Positions 34,495 through 43,642 of a stretch of DNA of 64,000 bases are shown here, in pieces. Made by a program: the position numbers and the translations under genes. The DNA comes from Thalassovita taeanensis (GTDB lineage Bacteria; Pseudomonadota; Alphaproteobacteria; Rhodobacterales; Rhodobacteraceae): positions 186,001-250,000 of the forward strand of contig NZ_FOEP01000002.1 in assembly GCF_900110775.1 (NCBI RefSeq), written 5' to 3'. The notes under the pieces were generated by a model. It was given only the letters and a program-made list of their open reading frames with translations, did no database searches and was not told where the DNA came from. How positions within the stretch are numbered: position 1 is the stretch's first letter; every line of letters starts with the position of its first letter.

Positions 34495-35085
34495 TCATAC
34501 CGCAGTTTCCGGCGGGTCCTGCAACTTCGCCACGCCCCCGTGACAGGGGCAACCCACCAGATGATCATTCACCAACCCGCACGCCTGCATAAAGGCATAG
34601 ACAATTGTCGGGCCGCAAAATTTGAATCCTTCCTTCTTCAAATCCTTCGAAAGTTGAACAGAGATTTCTGTTTGCCCCGGCACCTCCGCCAAACTGTTCC
34701 GCCGGTTCTGAACGGGCCTGCCGCCGACGTAATTCCACACGAACCGGTCAAACCCTTCGCGCTGCTCGATCCGCTGCCAGGCGCGGGCATTTCCGATCGT
34801 CGCCTCGATCTTGCCACGGTGGCGGATGATCCCCGGATTACCCAGCAACCGCTGCACCTCTGCCTCGCCCCAGCTCGCAATCACATTCGGATCAAACCCC
34901 TGAAAAGCCTCACGAAAAGCATCGCGTTTTTTCAAGATAGTGATCCAGCTCAGCCCGGCCTGAAACCCGTCCAGAATCAGCTTTTCCCACAGCGCCCGGC
35001 TGTCCCATTCCGGCACGCCCCATTCGGTATCGTGATACTCGACATAGATCGGTTCAGACCCGGCCCAGCCACATCTTTCCCCCAT
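34495..35085 (-). CDS. tag: DNA-3-methyladenine glycosylase I
   Basis: 196 residues. The N-terminus MGERCGWAGSEPIYVEYHDTEWG carries the Cys and His of the zinc snap, and NDHLVGCPCHG near the end carries the rest. DGFQAGLSWITILKKRDAFR is the family core with the base-recognition Glu downstream. It removes 3-methyladenine from DNA. The ATG at 35085 is chosen because the conserved Cys is at residue 5 and AGGGGGCGAGG precedes it. It is divergent from the EAL gene. Confidence 0.93.
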   Translation of the reverse strand: MGERCGWAGSEPIYVEYHDTEWGVPEWDSRALWEKLILDGFQAGLSWITILKKRDAFREAFQGFDPNVIASWGEAEVQRLLGNPGIIRHRGKIEATIGNARAWQRIEQREGFDRFVWNYVGGRPVQNRRNSLAEVPGQTEISVQLSKDLKKEGFKFCGPTIVYAFMQACGLVNDHLVGCPCHGGVAKLQDPPETAV

Positions 35086-35206
35086 ATCCTCGCCCCCTTT
35101 TTCGCATTCAATCCGATTTAGCGAAAATTGGAACAAAATGCGAATATTAATCCCTCATTAGGAGATGCGGCGCCAATGTGGCCACAGGTTTTGATCGGAG
35201 AGTCGC

Positions 35207-36058
35207 ATGGCACCGCGAAAAATGGGCAAATGGGCAGATATTCCCGCGGGGCAGGACAGCCCGCTGAACTTCGCGGTTTCCTCCCGCGATGCCAGCACCC
35301 TTGACATGGTGCGCGCCGCCCTGAAGCACCGGCAAGTTACGCTTGCATTTCAACCTGTTATACAGTCGCAGCGCCCCGATCAGCCCGCCTTCTATGAAGG
35401 GCTGATCCGGGTGTTGGACGAAACCGGCCGCATAATCCCCGCCAAGGATTTCATTGATGTGATCGAAACAACTGAAACCGGTCGGATCATTGATTGCCTC
35501 TCGCTGGAAATGGGTCTGCGCACTCTGGCGCGCGAACCGTCGATCAGGCTCGCCATCAACATGTCCGCCCGTTCCATCGGCTATCCCCGCTGGATGCAAA
35601 GCCTCAAAAAAGGCCTGAAACATGACCCGACCGTGGCCGAGCGGCTGATCCTTGAAATCACCGAAAGCTCGGCCATGATGGTCCCCGAACTGGTGGTCAA
35701 TTTCATGTCCGACCTGCAACGCAAGGGAATCACCTTTGCCCTTGATGATTTCGGCGCCGGTTTCACCTCTTTCCGCTATCTGCGCGACTTCTATTTCGAC
35801 ATTCTCAAGATCGACGGGCAGTTCATTCACAATATCCACGCCGACCCCGACAATCAGGTCTTGACCCGCGCATTGATCGCCATCGCCCGGCAATTCGACA
35901 TGTTCACCGTGGCCGAAAAAGTGGAAACCGCCGAAGATGCGCAATGGCTCTCCGCCGCCGGGGTCGACTGCCTGCAGGGCTTCCTGTTTGGCGCCCCCAG
36001 CATTCACGCCCCGTGGAAAAGCGGCGCCCCCGGCAGCCCCCACAGCCAGACAGCCTAG
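35207..36058 (+). CDS. EAL-domain c-di-GMP phosphodiesterase
   Basis: 283 residues, EAL domain alone (about residues 35-270) with no GGDEF or sensor domain. Catalytic blocks are present: YEGLIR (EAL replaced by EGL but Glu kept), INMSA, EITES, DDFGAG, KIDG, AEKVE and QGFLFG. All metal and base residues known to be needed seem to be in place, so hydrolysis of cyclic di-GMP is likely. There is no signal peptide or membrane segment, so it should be cytoplasmic. It stands between tag and phaA with no obvious operon partner. Confidence 0.85.
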   Translation: MAPRKMGKWADIPAGQDSPLNFAVSSRDASTLDMVRAALKHRQVTLAFQPVIQSQRPDQPAFYEGLIRVLDETGRIIPAKDFIDVIETTETGRIIDCLSLEMGLRTLAREPSIRLAINMSARSIGYPRWMQSLKKGLKHDPTVAERLILEITESSAMMVPELVVNFMSDLQRKGITFALDDFGAGFTSFRYLRDFYFDILKIDGQFIHNIHADPDNQVLTRALIAIARQFDMFTVAEKVETAEDAQWLSAAGVDCLQGFLFGAPSIHAPWKSGAPGSPHSQTA

Positions 36059-36198
36059 CGCAAAATGCGGCAACGTGGCGTTTCCTCGCAGTTGCCGCGG
36101 CGCAGCGTTTCCTTTATGACGTGACGGAAGGAGGGAAGCCTTGGCCAGCATCTGCACGCCCCGGCGTACCCTGCCCCCAAAATTGGTGGAGGATTGAC

Positions 36199-37374
36199 AT
36201 GACCAATGTTGTTATCGCCTCGGCGGCCCGGACTGCGGTTGGCTCGTTCAGCGGCGCTTTTTCAAACACACCCGCGCATGATCTTGGCGCAGCTGTACTT
36301 GAGGCCGTCGTCGCCCGCGCCGGGATCGACAAATCCGAAGTATCGGAAACGATCCTCGGTCAGGTTCTGACCGCAGGTCAGGGCCAGAACCCGGCCCGTC
36401 AGGCCCATATCAATGCTGGTTTGCCCAAGGAAAGCGCCGCTTGGTCGATCAATCAGGTCTGCGGATCTGGCCTGCGCACCGTGGCTTTGGCCGCACAGCA
36501 TATCCAACTGGGCGACGCGGCAATCATTGCGGCGGGTGGTCAGGAAAACATGACCCTCAGCCCCCACGCCGCTTACCTGCGCGCGGGCGTGAAAATGGGC
36601 GATGTCTCTTATATCGACACCATGATTCGCGACGGTCTTTGGGATGCCTTCAACGGCTATCACATGGGTCAAACCGCTGAAAACGTTGCAAACCAGTGGC
36701 AGATTTCTCGCGATATGCAGGATGAATTCGCCGTTGCCTCGCAAAATAAGGCCGAGGCCGCGCTGAAAGCCGGCAGGTTCGACGACGAAGTGATCGCCTT
36801 CACCATCAAAACCCGCAAGGGCGACATCATCGTCAACAAAGACGAATACATCCGCATGGGTGCCACGATGGAAGCGATGCAGAAACTGCGCCCGGCCTTC
36901 GTCAAAGACGGCTCTGTCACGGCGGCCAACGCATCAGGCATCAACGATGGCGCGGCCGCTGTCCTGCTGATGAGCGCGGACGACGCTGAAAAGCGCGGGA
37001 TCGAGCCGCTGGCCCGTATCGCCAGCTATGCCACCGCCGGTCTGGACCCGTCGATCATGGGCGTCGGCCCGATCTATGCATCGCGCAAGGCGCTGGACAA
37101 GGCCGGTTGGTCGGTCAGCGATCTGGATCTGGTCGAAGCCAACGAAGCCTTTGCCGCGCAGGCCTGCGCCGTGAACAAGGACATGGGCTGGGATCCGGCG
37201 ATCGTCAACGTCAACGGCGGCGCCATCGCCATCGGTCACCCCATCGGCGCATCCGGCTGCCGCATCCTGAACACGCTTCTGTTCGAAATGAAGCGCCGCG
37301 ATGCCAAAAAAGGCTTGGCCACGCTGTGCATCGGCGGCGGCATGGGCGTTGCGATGTGCGTCGAGCGTCCGTGA
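36199..37374 (+). CDS. phaA: Acetyl-CoA acetyltransferase
   Basis: 391 residues, thiolase family. Nucleophile Cys88 in [10 protein letters not shown], His347 in IGHPIGASG and Cys377 in LCIGGGMG form the expected triad. It condenses two acetyl-CoA to acetoacetyl-CoA, feeding polyhydroxybutyrate through the reductase encoded next. GGAGG lies 8 nt before the ATG at 36199; the longer open frame upstream overlaps the EAL gene and is not used. A hairpin separates it from phaB. Confidence 0.95.
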   Translation: MTNVVIASAARTAVGSFSGAFSNTPAHDLGAAVLEAVVARAGIDKSEVSETILGQVLTAGQGQNPARQAHINAGLPKESAAWSINQVCGSGLRTVALAAQHIQLGDAAIIAAGGQENMTLSPHAAYLRAGVKMGDVSYIDTMIRDGLWDAFNGYHMGQTAENVANQWQISRDMQDEFAVASQNKAEAALKAGRFDDEVIAFTIKTRKGDIIVNKDEYIRMGATMEAMQKLRPAFVKDGSVTAANASGINDGAAAVLLMSADDAEKRGIEPLARIASYATAGLDPSIMGVGPIYASRKALDKAGWSVSDLDLVEANEAFAAQACAVNKDMGWDPAIVNVNGGAIAIGHPIGASGCRILNTLLFEMKRRDAKKGLATLCIGGGMGVAMCVERP

Positions 37375-37403
37375 GTTTCGCTGTGCCCATTACAGACAAA
37401 ATG

Positions 37404-37432
37404 AAGGGGCGCCAATTGGTGCCCCTTTCTTT
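37404..37432 (+). terminator. Hairpin between phaA and phaB
   Basis: AAGGGGC-GCC-AATT-GGT-GCCCCTT, 10 to 11 bp including one G-T pair, followed by TCTTTT. It may attenuate read-through and give phaB partly separate expression. Confidence 0.7.
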
Positions 37433-37556
37433 TGCGACCACGGCTCGGGCACAAAGACCTTCTGAAATCTGAAATTTCATCGCGCAATAATATTGCGCAT
37501 TTTTGCCAATCAAAGTAACAGAGTTACCAACGCATATCGCCAGACTGGAGGAACCC

Positions 37557-38279
37557 ATGGCAAGAACAGCACTCGTTACCGGCGGCTCACGCGGAATCGG
37601 CGCGGCCATTTCGCACGCGCTGAAAGACGCGGGCTATACCGTCGCCGCTACCTACGCGGGCAACGACGAAGCCGCAGCCAAATTCACCGAAGAAACCGGC
37701 ATCAAAACCTATAAGTGGAACGTCGCCGATTATGACGAATGCACCGCCGGCATCGCCGCAGTCGAGGCTGACCTGGGCCCGATCGATGTGTTGGTCAACA
37801 ACGCCGGCATCACCCGCGATGCCCCGTTCCACAAAATGACCAAGGACCAGTGGGATCAGGTGATCGGCACCAACCTGACCGGCGTGTTCAACATGACGCA
37901 CCCGATCTGGCCGGGCATGCGCGAGCGTAAATTTGGCCGCGTGATCATCATCTCGTCGATCAATGGCCAGAAGGGTCAGTTCGCTCAGGTGAACTATGCC
38001 GCCTCGAAGGCAGGCGATCTGGGCATCGTGAAATCACTGGCACAGGAAGGCGCGCGTTTTGGCATCACTGCCAACGCAATCTGCCCCGGCTATATCGCAA
38101 CAGATATGGTCATGGCCGTGCCGGAAAAAGTCCGCGAATCGATCATCGCTCAGATCCCGACCGGTCGCCTGGGCGAGCCCGAAGAGATCGCGCGCTGCGT
38201 GGTGTTTCTGGCGTCCGACGATGCGGGCTTCATCAACGGCTCGACCATCTCGGCCAACGGTGGTCAGTTCTTCGTCTGA
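37557..38279 (+). CDS. phaB: Acetoacetyl-CoA reductase (NADPH)
   Basis: 240 residues, short-chain dehydrogenase. The cofactor loop is VTGGSRGIG at residues 7-15, NNAGIT follows, and the catalytic set is Ser in IIISSING with YAASK (Tyr, Lys). The sequence is PhaB-like throughout, including the C-terminal FINGSTISANGGQ. It reduces acetoacetyl-CoA to (R)-3-hydroxybutyryl-CoA for polymer synthesis. The ATG at 37557 follows TGGAGGAACC. The polymerase phaC is not in this window. Confidence 0.95.
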   Translation: MARTALVTGGSRGIGAAISHALKDAGYTVAATYAGNDEAAAKFTEETGIKTYKWNVADYDECTAGIAAVEADLGPIDVLVNNAGITRDAPFHKMTKDQWDQVIGTNLTGVFNMTHPIWPGMRERKFGRVIIISSINGQKGQFAQVNYAASKAGDLGIVKSLAQEGARFGITANAICPGYIATDMVMAVPEKVRESIIAQIPTGRLGEPEEIARCVVFLASDDAGFINGSTISANGGQFFV

Positions 38280-38313
38280 TCTGGCGCGACACCCCGTCAC
38301 GACACACGGAATT

Positions 38314-38342
38314 GCCCCCTGCTCAACGCGGGGGGCTTTTTT
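38314..38342 (+). terminator. Intrinsic terminator after phaB
   Basis: Stem GCCCCC/GGGGGC (38314-38319 with 38331-38336) followed by six or more T. Confidence 0.88.
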
Positions 38343-38418
38343 ATCAGAACCACACCCCCGCCCGGTTTGGGCAGGGGTGGTCTGTCGCATCGCGAAGGAC
38401 CGGCGGGCAAGCCTGCGG

Positions 38419-38541
38419 TCAGTGCGACGCTCTCCGCGGATGCAGGATACGGGCCAGACCGCGCATGAACTGCGCGCCCCGCGCCTGATGGGCGGAGCGA
38501 AAGGCATCACGGGTGCGGGCGCTTGCGGTATATTCAAACAT
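38419..38541 (-). CDS. 40-residue basic protein, unknown
   Basis: Starts MFEYTASARTRDAFRSAHQA and ends RILHPRRASH; strongly basic, probably one or two helices. The ribosome site GAGGAGG lies 5-6 nt before the ATG, the best in this stretch, which argues for real translation. It is divergent from the LysR-type gene 111 nt away and converges on phaB past its terminator. I do not recognise a named family; it might be an RNA-binding or regulatory small protein, but nothing proves that. Confidence 0.55.
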   Translation of the reverse strand: MFEYTASARTRDAFRSAHQARGAQFMRGLARILHPRRASH

Positions 38542-38652
38542 CGTTGCCTCCTCTGACATTAGCATTTTTTGACTGTCCCGATCATGCCCTCACACCGTTC
38601 AACGCACAAACGAGACTTTTCATCCCTTCGGTTTAGTTTTACTTAAGTGATT

Positions 38653-39591
38653 ATGTCTGACCGCCTTCCCCCACTCACCGCCCTGCGCGCCTTTGAGGCC
38701 GCCGCACGACACATGTCGTTTTCAAAGGCTGCGGATGAATTGAATGTCACCCCTGCCGCCCTGTCGTTTCAGATCAAAGCGTTGGAAGAGCACTTGGGCC
38801 AGCCGCTGTTCAACCGGCTCAACCGCGCCGTGACCCTGACCGAGGCGGGCCGCACCCTGGCCCCCGGCACGACAACAGGGTTCGAGGCCCTGACAACCGC
38901 GTGGCGCAGAACCCGCCGTCTGGGGCAACATCAGCGCCTGACGATAACGGCCGGGCCGGCCTTCACCGCAAAATTTCTTGCGCCGCGCATGTATGATTTC
39001 GCTCGCGCCCACCCGGATGTGGAACTGCGGTTCGCCGCCTCACTCTCGATGGCCGACCTTGAGCGTGACGATGTCGATATCGCCATCCGCTTTGCCCCGA
39101 CCCCGCCGGATGGGGCCTATTCCGAACTTCTGTACCGGGAATGGATGACGCCGATGATGACCCCGGCGCTGGCGCGCGACTATCCCCGGCCCGCGGATCT
39201 GTGCCACGCGCCGCTGCTGCACCAAGACTATCTGACCATGACCCACCGCCGCACCATCAGCTGGACCACGTGGTTCAAGGCTGCAGGCTTGCCGCCCCCA
39301 CCCGAGGGCGGGGCACGGTTCACCCAAGCCGATCACGCTGTCGACACTGCCATCGCGGGCGGTGGCGTCGTGCTGGGCCGCGCGTCGATTGCGTATCAAG
39401 CGCTCGACACCGGGCAATTGGTCGCGCCGTTTGACCCCGCCATCATGACGGTGGGCAGCTATTGGGCTATCTGTCGCGAGGCCGACCGTGAGCGGCCCCA
39501 TATTGCCGCATTTTTCGATTGGATTCGCGGCGAGATTGCGCAGCTATGCGTACACGCAGAAAACCGGCGATTCGCCGAGCCGGAGAGATAA
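38653..39591 (+). CDS. LysR-family regulator, GcvA-like
   Basis: 312 residues. The N-terminal helix-turn-helix reads LTALRAFEAAARHMSFSKAADELNVTPAALSFQIKALEEHLG, close to GcvA/AmpR-type LysR proteins, and the C-terminal co-inducer domain covers residues 90-295. The start at 38653 is ATG; a GTG two codons upstream is possible, and neither has a strong ribosome site. The EamA exporter gene follows 1 nt after its stop, so it is probably co-transcribed with the likely target. GcvA-type does not imply control of the gcv operon 23 kb away. Confidence 0.85.
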   Translation: MSDRLPPLTALRAFEAAARHMSFSKAADELNVTPAALSFQIKALEEHLGQPLFNRLNRAVTLTEAGRTLAPGTTTGFEALTTAWRRTRRLGQHQRLTITAGPAFTAKFLAPRMYDFARAHPDVELRFAASLSMADLERDDVDIAIRFAPTPPDGAYSELLYREWMTPMMTPALARDYPRPADLCHAPLLHQDYLTMTHRRTISWTTWFKAAGLPPPPEGGARFTQADHAVDTAIAGGGVVLGRASIAYQALDTGQLVAPFDPAIMTVGSYWAICREADRERPHIAAFFDWIRGEIAQLCVHAENRRFAEPER

Positions 39592-39592
39592 T

Positions 39593-40453
39593 ATGACAAA
39601 CCGCGCCACAATGATCGGTTTCGTGGCTGTGCTGCTTTGGGCGCTTCTGGCGCTGTTGACGGTCGGCACCGCCCCCACCCCACCGCTTCTGCTGAACGCC
39701 ATCTGCTTTGGGATTGGTGGAACGCTGGGCCTGATCTGGACCGCAGCCACCGGCGGGCTTTCCCGCCTAAGGTCCGTGCCGCTCAAGGTCTATGCCTTTG
39801 GCACCATTGGGCTGTTTGGCTATCACGCGCTATATTTCAGCGCCCTTCGCATGGCCCCCGCCGCGCAGGCTGGGCTGATCGCCTATCTCTGGCCGCTTCT
39901 GATCGTGCTGTTCTCGGGCGCGCTACCGGGTGAAAGGCTGAAGCCCGGCCATCTTGTTGGGGCCGTCATCGGATTTCTCGGCGCGGCGCTGATTATTCAG
40001 GGCGGCGGCGCCGGTTTCGATGCACAGGCTTTGCCCGGCTATCTTCTGGCGCTGGCCTGCGCGTTGACTTGGGCCAGCTATTCCGTGCTGTCACGGCTGG
40101 TGGGCAATGCCCCCACCGAATCAGTTGCCATCTTCTGCGTCGCAACCGCGATCCTGTCAGGCCTTCTGCATCTGGGGCTGGAAGAAACGGTATGGCCACA
40201 AACACCTGTGGCCTGGGGCTCTGCCATCGCGCTTGGGCTTGGCCCGGTCGGGCTGGCGTTTTACGTCTGGGATATCGGGGTGAAACACGGCGATATTCAA
40301 CTTCTGGGTGTGGCGTCCTACGCGGCCCCACTGTTGTCTACGCTCGTTCTGGTTGCTACTGGAATTGCTCAACCCAGCTGGACACTTGGCGTCGCAGCGA
40401 TCTTGATCACCGGCGGCGCAGCCCTTGCCGCGCGCGCCAGCCTAACGCCCTAG
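39593..40453 (+). CDS. EamA/DMT-family exporter
   Basis: 286 residues, ten predicted membrane helices in two EamA repeats (about residues 5-130 and 145-280), with GYHALYFSALRMAPAAQAGLIAYLWPLL typical of the YddG-like branch that exports amino acids or metabolites. The ATG at 39593 is preceded by GGAGAG and lies 1 nt after the LysR stop. The substrate is not known. It converges on the DUF465 gene with only 2 nt between. Confidence 0.85.
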   Translation: MTNRATMIGFVAVLLWALLALLTVGTAPTPPLLLNAICFGIGGTLGLIWTAATGGLSRLRSVPLKVYAFGTIGLFGYHALYFSALRMAPAAQAGLIAYLWPLLIVLFSGALPGERLKPGHLVGAVIGFLGAALIIQGGGAGFDAQALPGYLLALACALTWASYSVLSRLVGNAPTESVAIFCVATAILSGLLHLGLEETVWPQTPVAWGSAIALGLGPVGLAFYVWDIGVKHGDIQLLGVASYAAPLLSTLVLVATGIAQPSWTLGVAAILITGGAALAARASLTP

Positions 40454-40455
40454 CG

Positions 40456-40629
40456 TCAGTGCATCGTTGCCGTAAGTCGTTCAATCTCTTCTTTAAGTCG
40501 AAGCTTCTTTCTCTTCATATCGGCGATTTCGATATCGCTGCTGCCGGGGGCGCGTTGCGCAACCTCGACACGCTGCGAGAGGGACAAGTGTTTCTTCTTC
40601 AGTTCCTCGACACGCGAACTCAAGTTCAT
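40456..40629 (-). CDS. DUF465 (YdcH-type) small helical protein
   Basis: 57 residues: MNLSSRVEELKKKHLSLSQR, then a Pro-Gly hinge (RAPGSS), then DMKRKKLRLKEEIERL. Two helices joined by a short turn is the DUF465 pattern. The role is unknown; it is common next to unrelated genes in alphaproteobacteria. GGAG lies 7 nt before the ATG at 40629. The run of AAGAAAGAAG (minus strand) inside it resembles the intergenic repeat core but is coding. Confidence 0.88.
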   Translation of the reverse strand: MNLSSRVEELKKKHLSLSQRVEVAQRAPGSSDIEIADMKRKKLRLKEEIERLTATMH

Positions 40630-40737
40630 AGGCATACTCCTCTCTGTAAAAGCTATGTAACAACTCCATCACAACTTTTACCGTCTGTCACGCCGCACCT
40701 GCAGCATATGGCAAACAAATGCTTACCTGGATCAAGC

Positions 40738-41490
40738 TCAGAGCGGAAAATTCAATGCCGCCGCGTTGCGCAGCACATCGCGAATATGCGGCGTATAGCT
40801 TTCGCGGTCACCGTCATGCGCCGCGCCCTCATGCATCAACACACCCGAGTGCAGACGGAATGCCCCCCGCCCGCCTTTGCGCCCGCGTATCAGAATCAGC
40901 TGCGGGTCGCGCCCCGCGCGCGGGATGAGCGGCAACACCTGAACCGAGCCAAGCCCCGCCACCATCGCTGCCAGCAACTCCGGCAGGCGCTCGGACCGGT
41001 GGATGAAACTGACATACCCGCGCGGCGCCGTGCGCCGGATCGCCGCCGCAACCCACAGTGGCAGCGCCGTATCCTCGCCCATCGCGGTCTCGCGGCCCGT
41101 ATCACGCGCGGCCACACTGGCCTCGCGCCGGAAATAGGGTGGATTGGCGATAACGTGATCGAACTGCCGCTGCCGCAGCGGCGCGGGCATCGCGCTCAGG
41201 TCACCGGTGAACACGTCCATCTCCAGCCCCGCCTCGACCACGTTCCTCTGCGCCAGCACGGCATAGTCAGGCTGCAATTCTAGCCCCGCCAGCAGCAGCC
41301 CCGGCACCCGCGCCGCAAGGCAAAGCGACGCAACCCCAACCCCACAGCCCAATTCCAGCACGCTCTGCCCCGCCTGCGCCGGAACCGACGCCGCCAGCAG
41401 CACCGGGTCCACCCCCGCGCGATACCCCAGCACGGGCTGCCACACCTGCACCCGACCGCTCAGAAACGCATCGCGCGACAGCTCAGCCAT
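40738..41490 (-). CDS. TrmN6-like tRNA adenine-N6 methyltransferase
   Basis: 250 residues. The SAM-binding motif is VLELGCGVGVASLCLA and the catalytic NPPY is in HVIANPPYFRR; the N-terminus FLSGRVQVWQPVLGYRAGVDPVLLAA is the TrmN6 (YfiC) signature. The E. coli enzyme methylates A37 of tRNA-Val; that is the expected role here. The ATG at 41490 matches the family start; one at 41505 is possible. It overlaps the 3' end of the DUF2007 gene by 8 nt, so the two are co-translated. Confidence 0.85.
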   Translation of the reverse strand: MAELSRDAFLSGRVQVWQPVLGYRAGVDPVLLAASVPAQAGQSVLELGCGVGVASLCLAARVPGLLLAGLELQPDYAVLAQRNVVEAGLEMDVFTGDLSAMPAPLRQRQFDHVIANPPYFRREASVAARDTGRETAMGEDTALPLWVAAAIRRTAPRGYVSFIHRSERLPELLAAMVAGLGSVQVLPLIPRAGRDPQLILIRGRKGGRGAFRLHSGVLMHEGAAHDGDRESYTPHIRDVLRNAAALNFPL

Positions 41491-41698
41491 CCAACGCGAT
41501 CCCATTGTCGCGCATCACCCGCTCGGCGCGGACGTGATCGCCGTCGCGCACCATCAGGCGGCGCGGGAAAATCCCGATCCCACCTTCTAGGACGCTCATA
41601 TTTACGTCCATTTCAAAGCAGTCTATACCCTCGCCCTGAAGCAGCGCCTTCGCAAAGGCGATCGAGGTGGGGTCGGTTGTGCGCAATAGCTGTTTCAT
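41483..41698 (-). CDS. DUF2007 putative signal-transducing protein
   Basis: 71 residues: KQLLRTTDPTSIAFAKALLQGEGIDCFEMD, then GIGIFPRRLMVRDGDHVRAERVM. The short ferredoxin-like DUF2007 domain is complete. It resembles a stand-alone regulatory domain related to PII-type or ACT-like folds, with no proven partner. It overlaps the methyltransferase gene and is divergent from the polyprenyl synthase gene, 55 nt apart. Confidence 0.85.
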   Translation of the reverse strand: MKQLLRTTDPTSIAFAKALLQGEGIDCFEMDVNMSVLEGGIGIFPRRLMVRDGDHVRAERVMRDNGIALDG

Positions 41699-41753
41699 AT
41701 TGGGGAATTAAGGGCATGGTGGCGACTTTGTCGAGCCGTGTGACGTGACAGTG

Positions 41754-42755
41754 ATGAGCCTTGACCAAACAGCGACCAAACCGCACGAGCAACTGGCCAC
41801 CCATCTGGGCGGCGGAATGGAGGCGGTCAACACTCTGATTCGCACCCGAATGGCTTCGGAACACGCCCCGCGCATCCCCGAAGTTACCGCCCACCTGGTC
41901 GAAGCCGGCGGCAAACGTCTGCGCCCGATGCTGACCCTCGCCGCCGCTGAACTGTGCGGCTATGATGGCCCGTATCACGTCAATCTCGCCGCCGCGGTCG
42001 AGTTTATTCACACCGCCACGCTGCTGCACGATGACGTCGTCGATGAAAGCGGGCAACGTCGCGGTCGCCCCACCGCCAACCTGCTGTGGGACAATAAATC
42101 CAGCGTTCTGGTCGGCGACTACCTGCTGTCTCGCAGCTTCCAGCTGATGGTCGAAACCGGCAACCTGCGTGTGCTCGACATCCTCGCCAATGCGTCCGCC
42201 ACGATTGCCGAAGGCGAAGTACTGCAACTCACCGCCTCCCAAGACCTGCGCACCAACGAGGCGATCTATCTGCAAATCGTCCGTGGCAAAACTGCGGCCC
42301 TGTTCTCGGCGGCCACCCAAGTCGGCGGTGTTATCGCCACCGCCCCCGAGGATCAGGTGCAGGCCCTCTTCGACTATGGCGACGCGCTTGGCATCGCCTT
42401 CCAGATCGTCGACGACCTGCTCGACTATCAGGGTGACAGCAACGCCACCGGCAAAAACGTCGGCGATGATTTCCGCGAACGCAAACTGACCCTGCCGGTG
42501 ATCAAAGCCATTGCCGCCGCCTCCCCCGAAGAGCGCGCATTCTGGCAGCGCACCATCGAAAAAGGCAGACAAGAAGACGGCGATCTGGACCACGCCCAGT
42601 CCCTGCTCCGCAAACATGACACGCTCGCGGCAACGCGCACAGATGCGCTTGCCTGGGCTGACAAAGCCAAAACCGCAATGCGCTGCCTGCCGGAACACCC
42701 CCTGCGCCAGATGCTGATCGATCTGGCAGACTACGTCGTCGCCAGGGTCAACTAA
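41754..42755 (+). CDS. ispB: Trans-polyprenyl (octaprenyl/decaprenyl) diphosphate synthase
   Basis: 333 residues with both aspartate-rich motifs, LLHDDVVDE (first) and IVDDLLDYQG (second), plus GGKRLRPML and KTAALFSAA. The length of the enzyme and the residues ahead of the first motif fit long-chain all-trans synthases that make the ubiquinone side chain. The ATG at 41754 is used; a GTG three codons earlier is possible. It converges on ispE, another isoprenoid gene, with a single repeat unit between them. Confidence 0.9.
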   Translation: MSLDQTATKPHEQLATHLGGGMEAVNTLIRTRMASEHAPRIPEVTAHLVEAGGKRLRPMLTLAAAELCGYDGPYHVNLAAAVEFIHTATLLHDDVVDESGQRRGRPTANLLWDNKSSVLVGDYLLSRSFQLMVETGNLRVLDILANASATIAEGEVLQLTASQDLRTNEAIYLQIVRGKTAALFSAATQVGGVIATAPEDQVQALFDYGDALGIAFQIVDDLLDYQGDSNATGKNVGDDFRERKLTLPVIKAIAAASPEERAFWQRTIEKGRQEDGDLDHAQSLLRKHDTLAATRTDALAWADKAKTAMRCLPEHPLRQMLIDLADYVVARVN

Positions 42756-42772
42756 GGCACTCTGCCCCCGGC

Positions 42773-42793
42773 TTCTTTCTGAGGAAAATACTC
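42773..42793 (+). repeat. Single 21-nt repeat unit, locus F
   Basis: TTCTTTCTGA-GGA-AAATACTC, 17 nt after the polyprenyl synthase stop and 30 nt from the convergent end of ispE. Confidence 0.85.
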
Positions 42794-42823
42794 AAATCCC
42801 AACGCCACAGCCGGGCACATCGC

Positions 42824-43642
42824 TCACCGCAGCGCCACCGCCCGAACCCACCAGCCCGGCCGGTTCAGCCCTGCTGCGGCCTGTTGCGCCTGCTCTGCAT
42901 CGGCAAACAGCCCGAAACACGTCGCCCCCGAGCCTGACATCCGCGCCAGAAGGCACCCCGCCTGCGCCGCAATTGCATCCAAAGCCGTCCCAATCACCGG
43001 CTGTACCGCGCGCGCCGGGGCCTCCAGATCATTGCGCTGCTGCGCCAGCCACGTCACCAGCCCCGGCAAATCCACCCCGACCGGCAGCTGCGTCATCGGC
43101 GGGTTATCCTTGCGCGCCAACCCCTTGAACACTGCCCCCGTGGGGACCTCGACACCGGGATTGACCAGAACCGCGGCGATTTCGGGCAGGTCCGTCACCG
43201 CCTCAACCTGCTCGCCAATGCCGCGCATCATCGCTGCCTGCGCCAGCAGGCACACCGGCACATCTGCCCCCAACGCAAGCCCCTGATCCGGCACAGGCCG
43301 GCCGGTCATCCCGGACAATGCACGCAAAACCGCTGCGGCATCCGATGACCCGCCACCAATGCCTGCCGCTGAGGGTAAATGCTTCTCCAGCTGTATCTCC
43401 GCCTGCGCGCCCATCAACGCCGCCGCGCGCAGCACAAGGTTCTCCGGCCCCGTCGGCACCCCCGCAGCCATCGGCCCGGTCACGCTCAGATCAGGCTCCT
43501 GCGCCATGCGCAGCCACAGCCGATCGCCGATATCGGCAAACACCACCAGCGAGTCCAACAAGTGATACCCGTCCGCCCGCTGGCCGGTGACATGCAGGGT
43601 CAGGTTGATCTTCGCCGACGCGAAGACCTCAGTTCCGGTCAT
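42824..43642 (-). CDS. ispE: 4-Diphosphocytidyl-2-C-methyl-D-erythritol kinase
   Basis: 272 residues, GHMP kinase family. [24 protein letters not shown] is the classic N-terminus with the catalytic Lys/Asp region, [21 protein letters not shown] is the ATP-binding loop and [12 protein letters not shown] the C-terminal motif. It phosphorylates CDP-methylerythritol in the MEP route to isoprenoids. Its start overlaps the end of the TPR gene by 14 nt, so it is translated as the second gene of that operon. Confidence 0.95.
   Translation of the reverse strand: MTGTEVFASAKINLTLHVTGQRADGYHLLDSLVVFADIGDRLWLRMAQEPDLSVTGPMAAGVPTGPENLVLRAAALMGAQAEIQLEKHLPSAAGIGGGSSDAAAVLRALSGMTGRPVPDQGLALGADVPVCLLAQAAMMRGIGEQVEAVTDLPEIAAVLVNPGVEVPTGAVFKGLARKDNPPMTQLPVGVDLPGLVTWLAQQRNDLEAPARAVQPVIGTALDAIAAQAGCLLARMSGSGATCFGLFADAEQAQQAAAGLNRPGWWVRAVALR

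Noticed and set aside
38653-39591. LysR gene as the regulator of the glycine cleavage operon
   Set aside because: It resembles GcvA only at family level. It lies 23 kb from the gcv genes, which already have a riboswitch, and it is next to an exporter.
40500-40520. TTCTTTCT run resembling the intergenic repeat unit
   Set aside because: It lies inside the DUF465 coding region and lacks the GA-N3-AAATACTC part.
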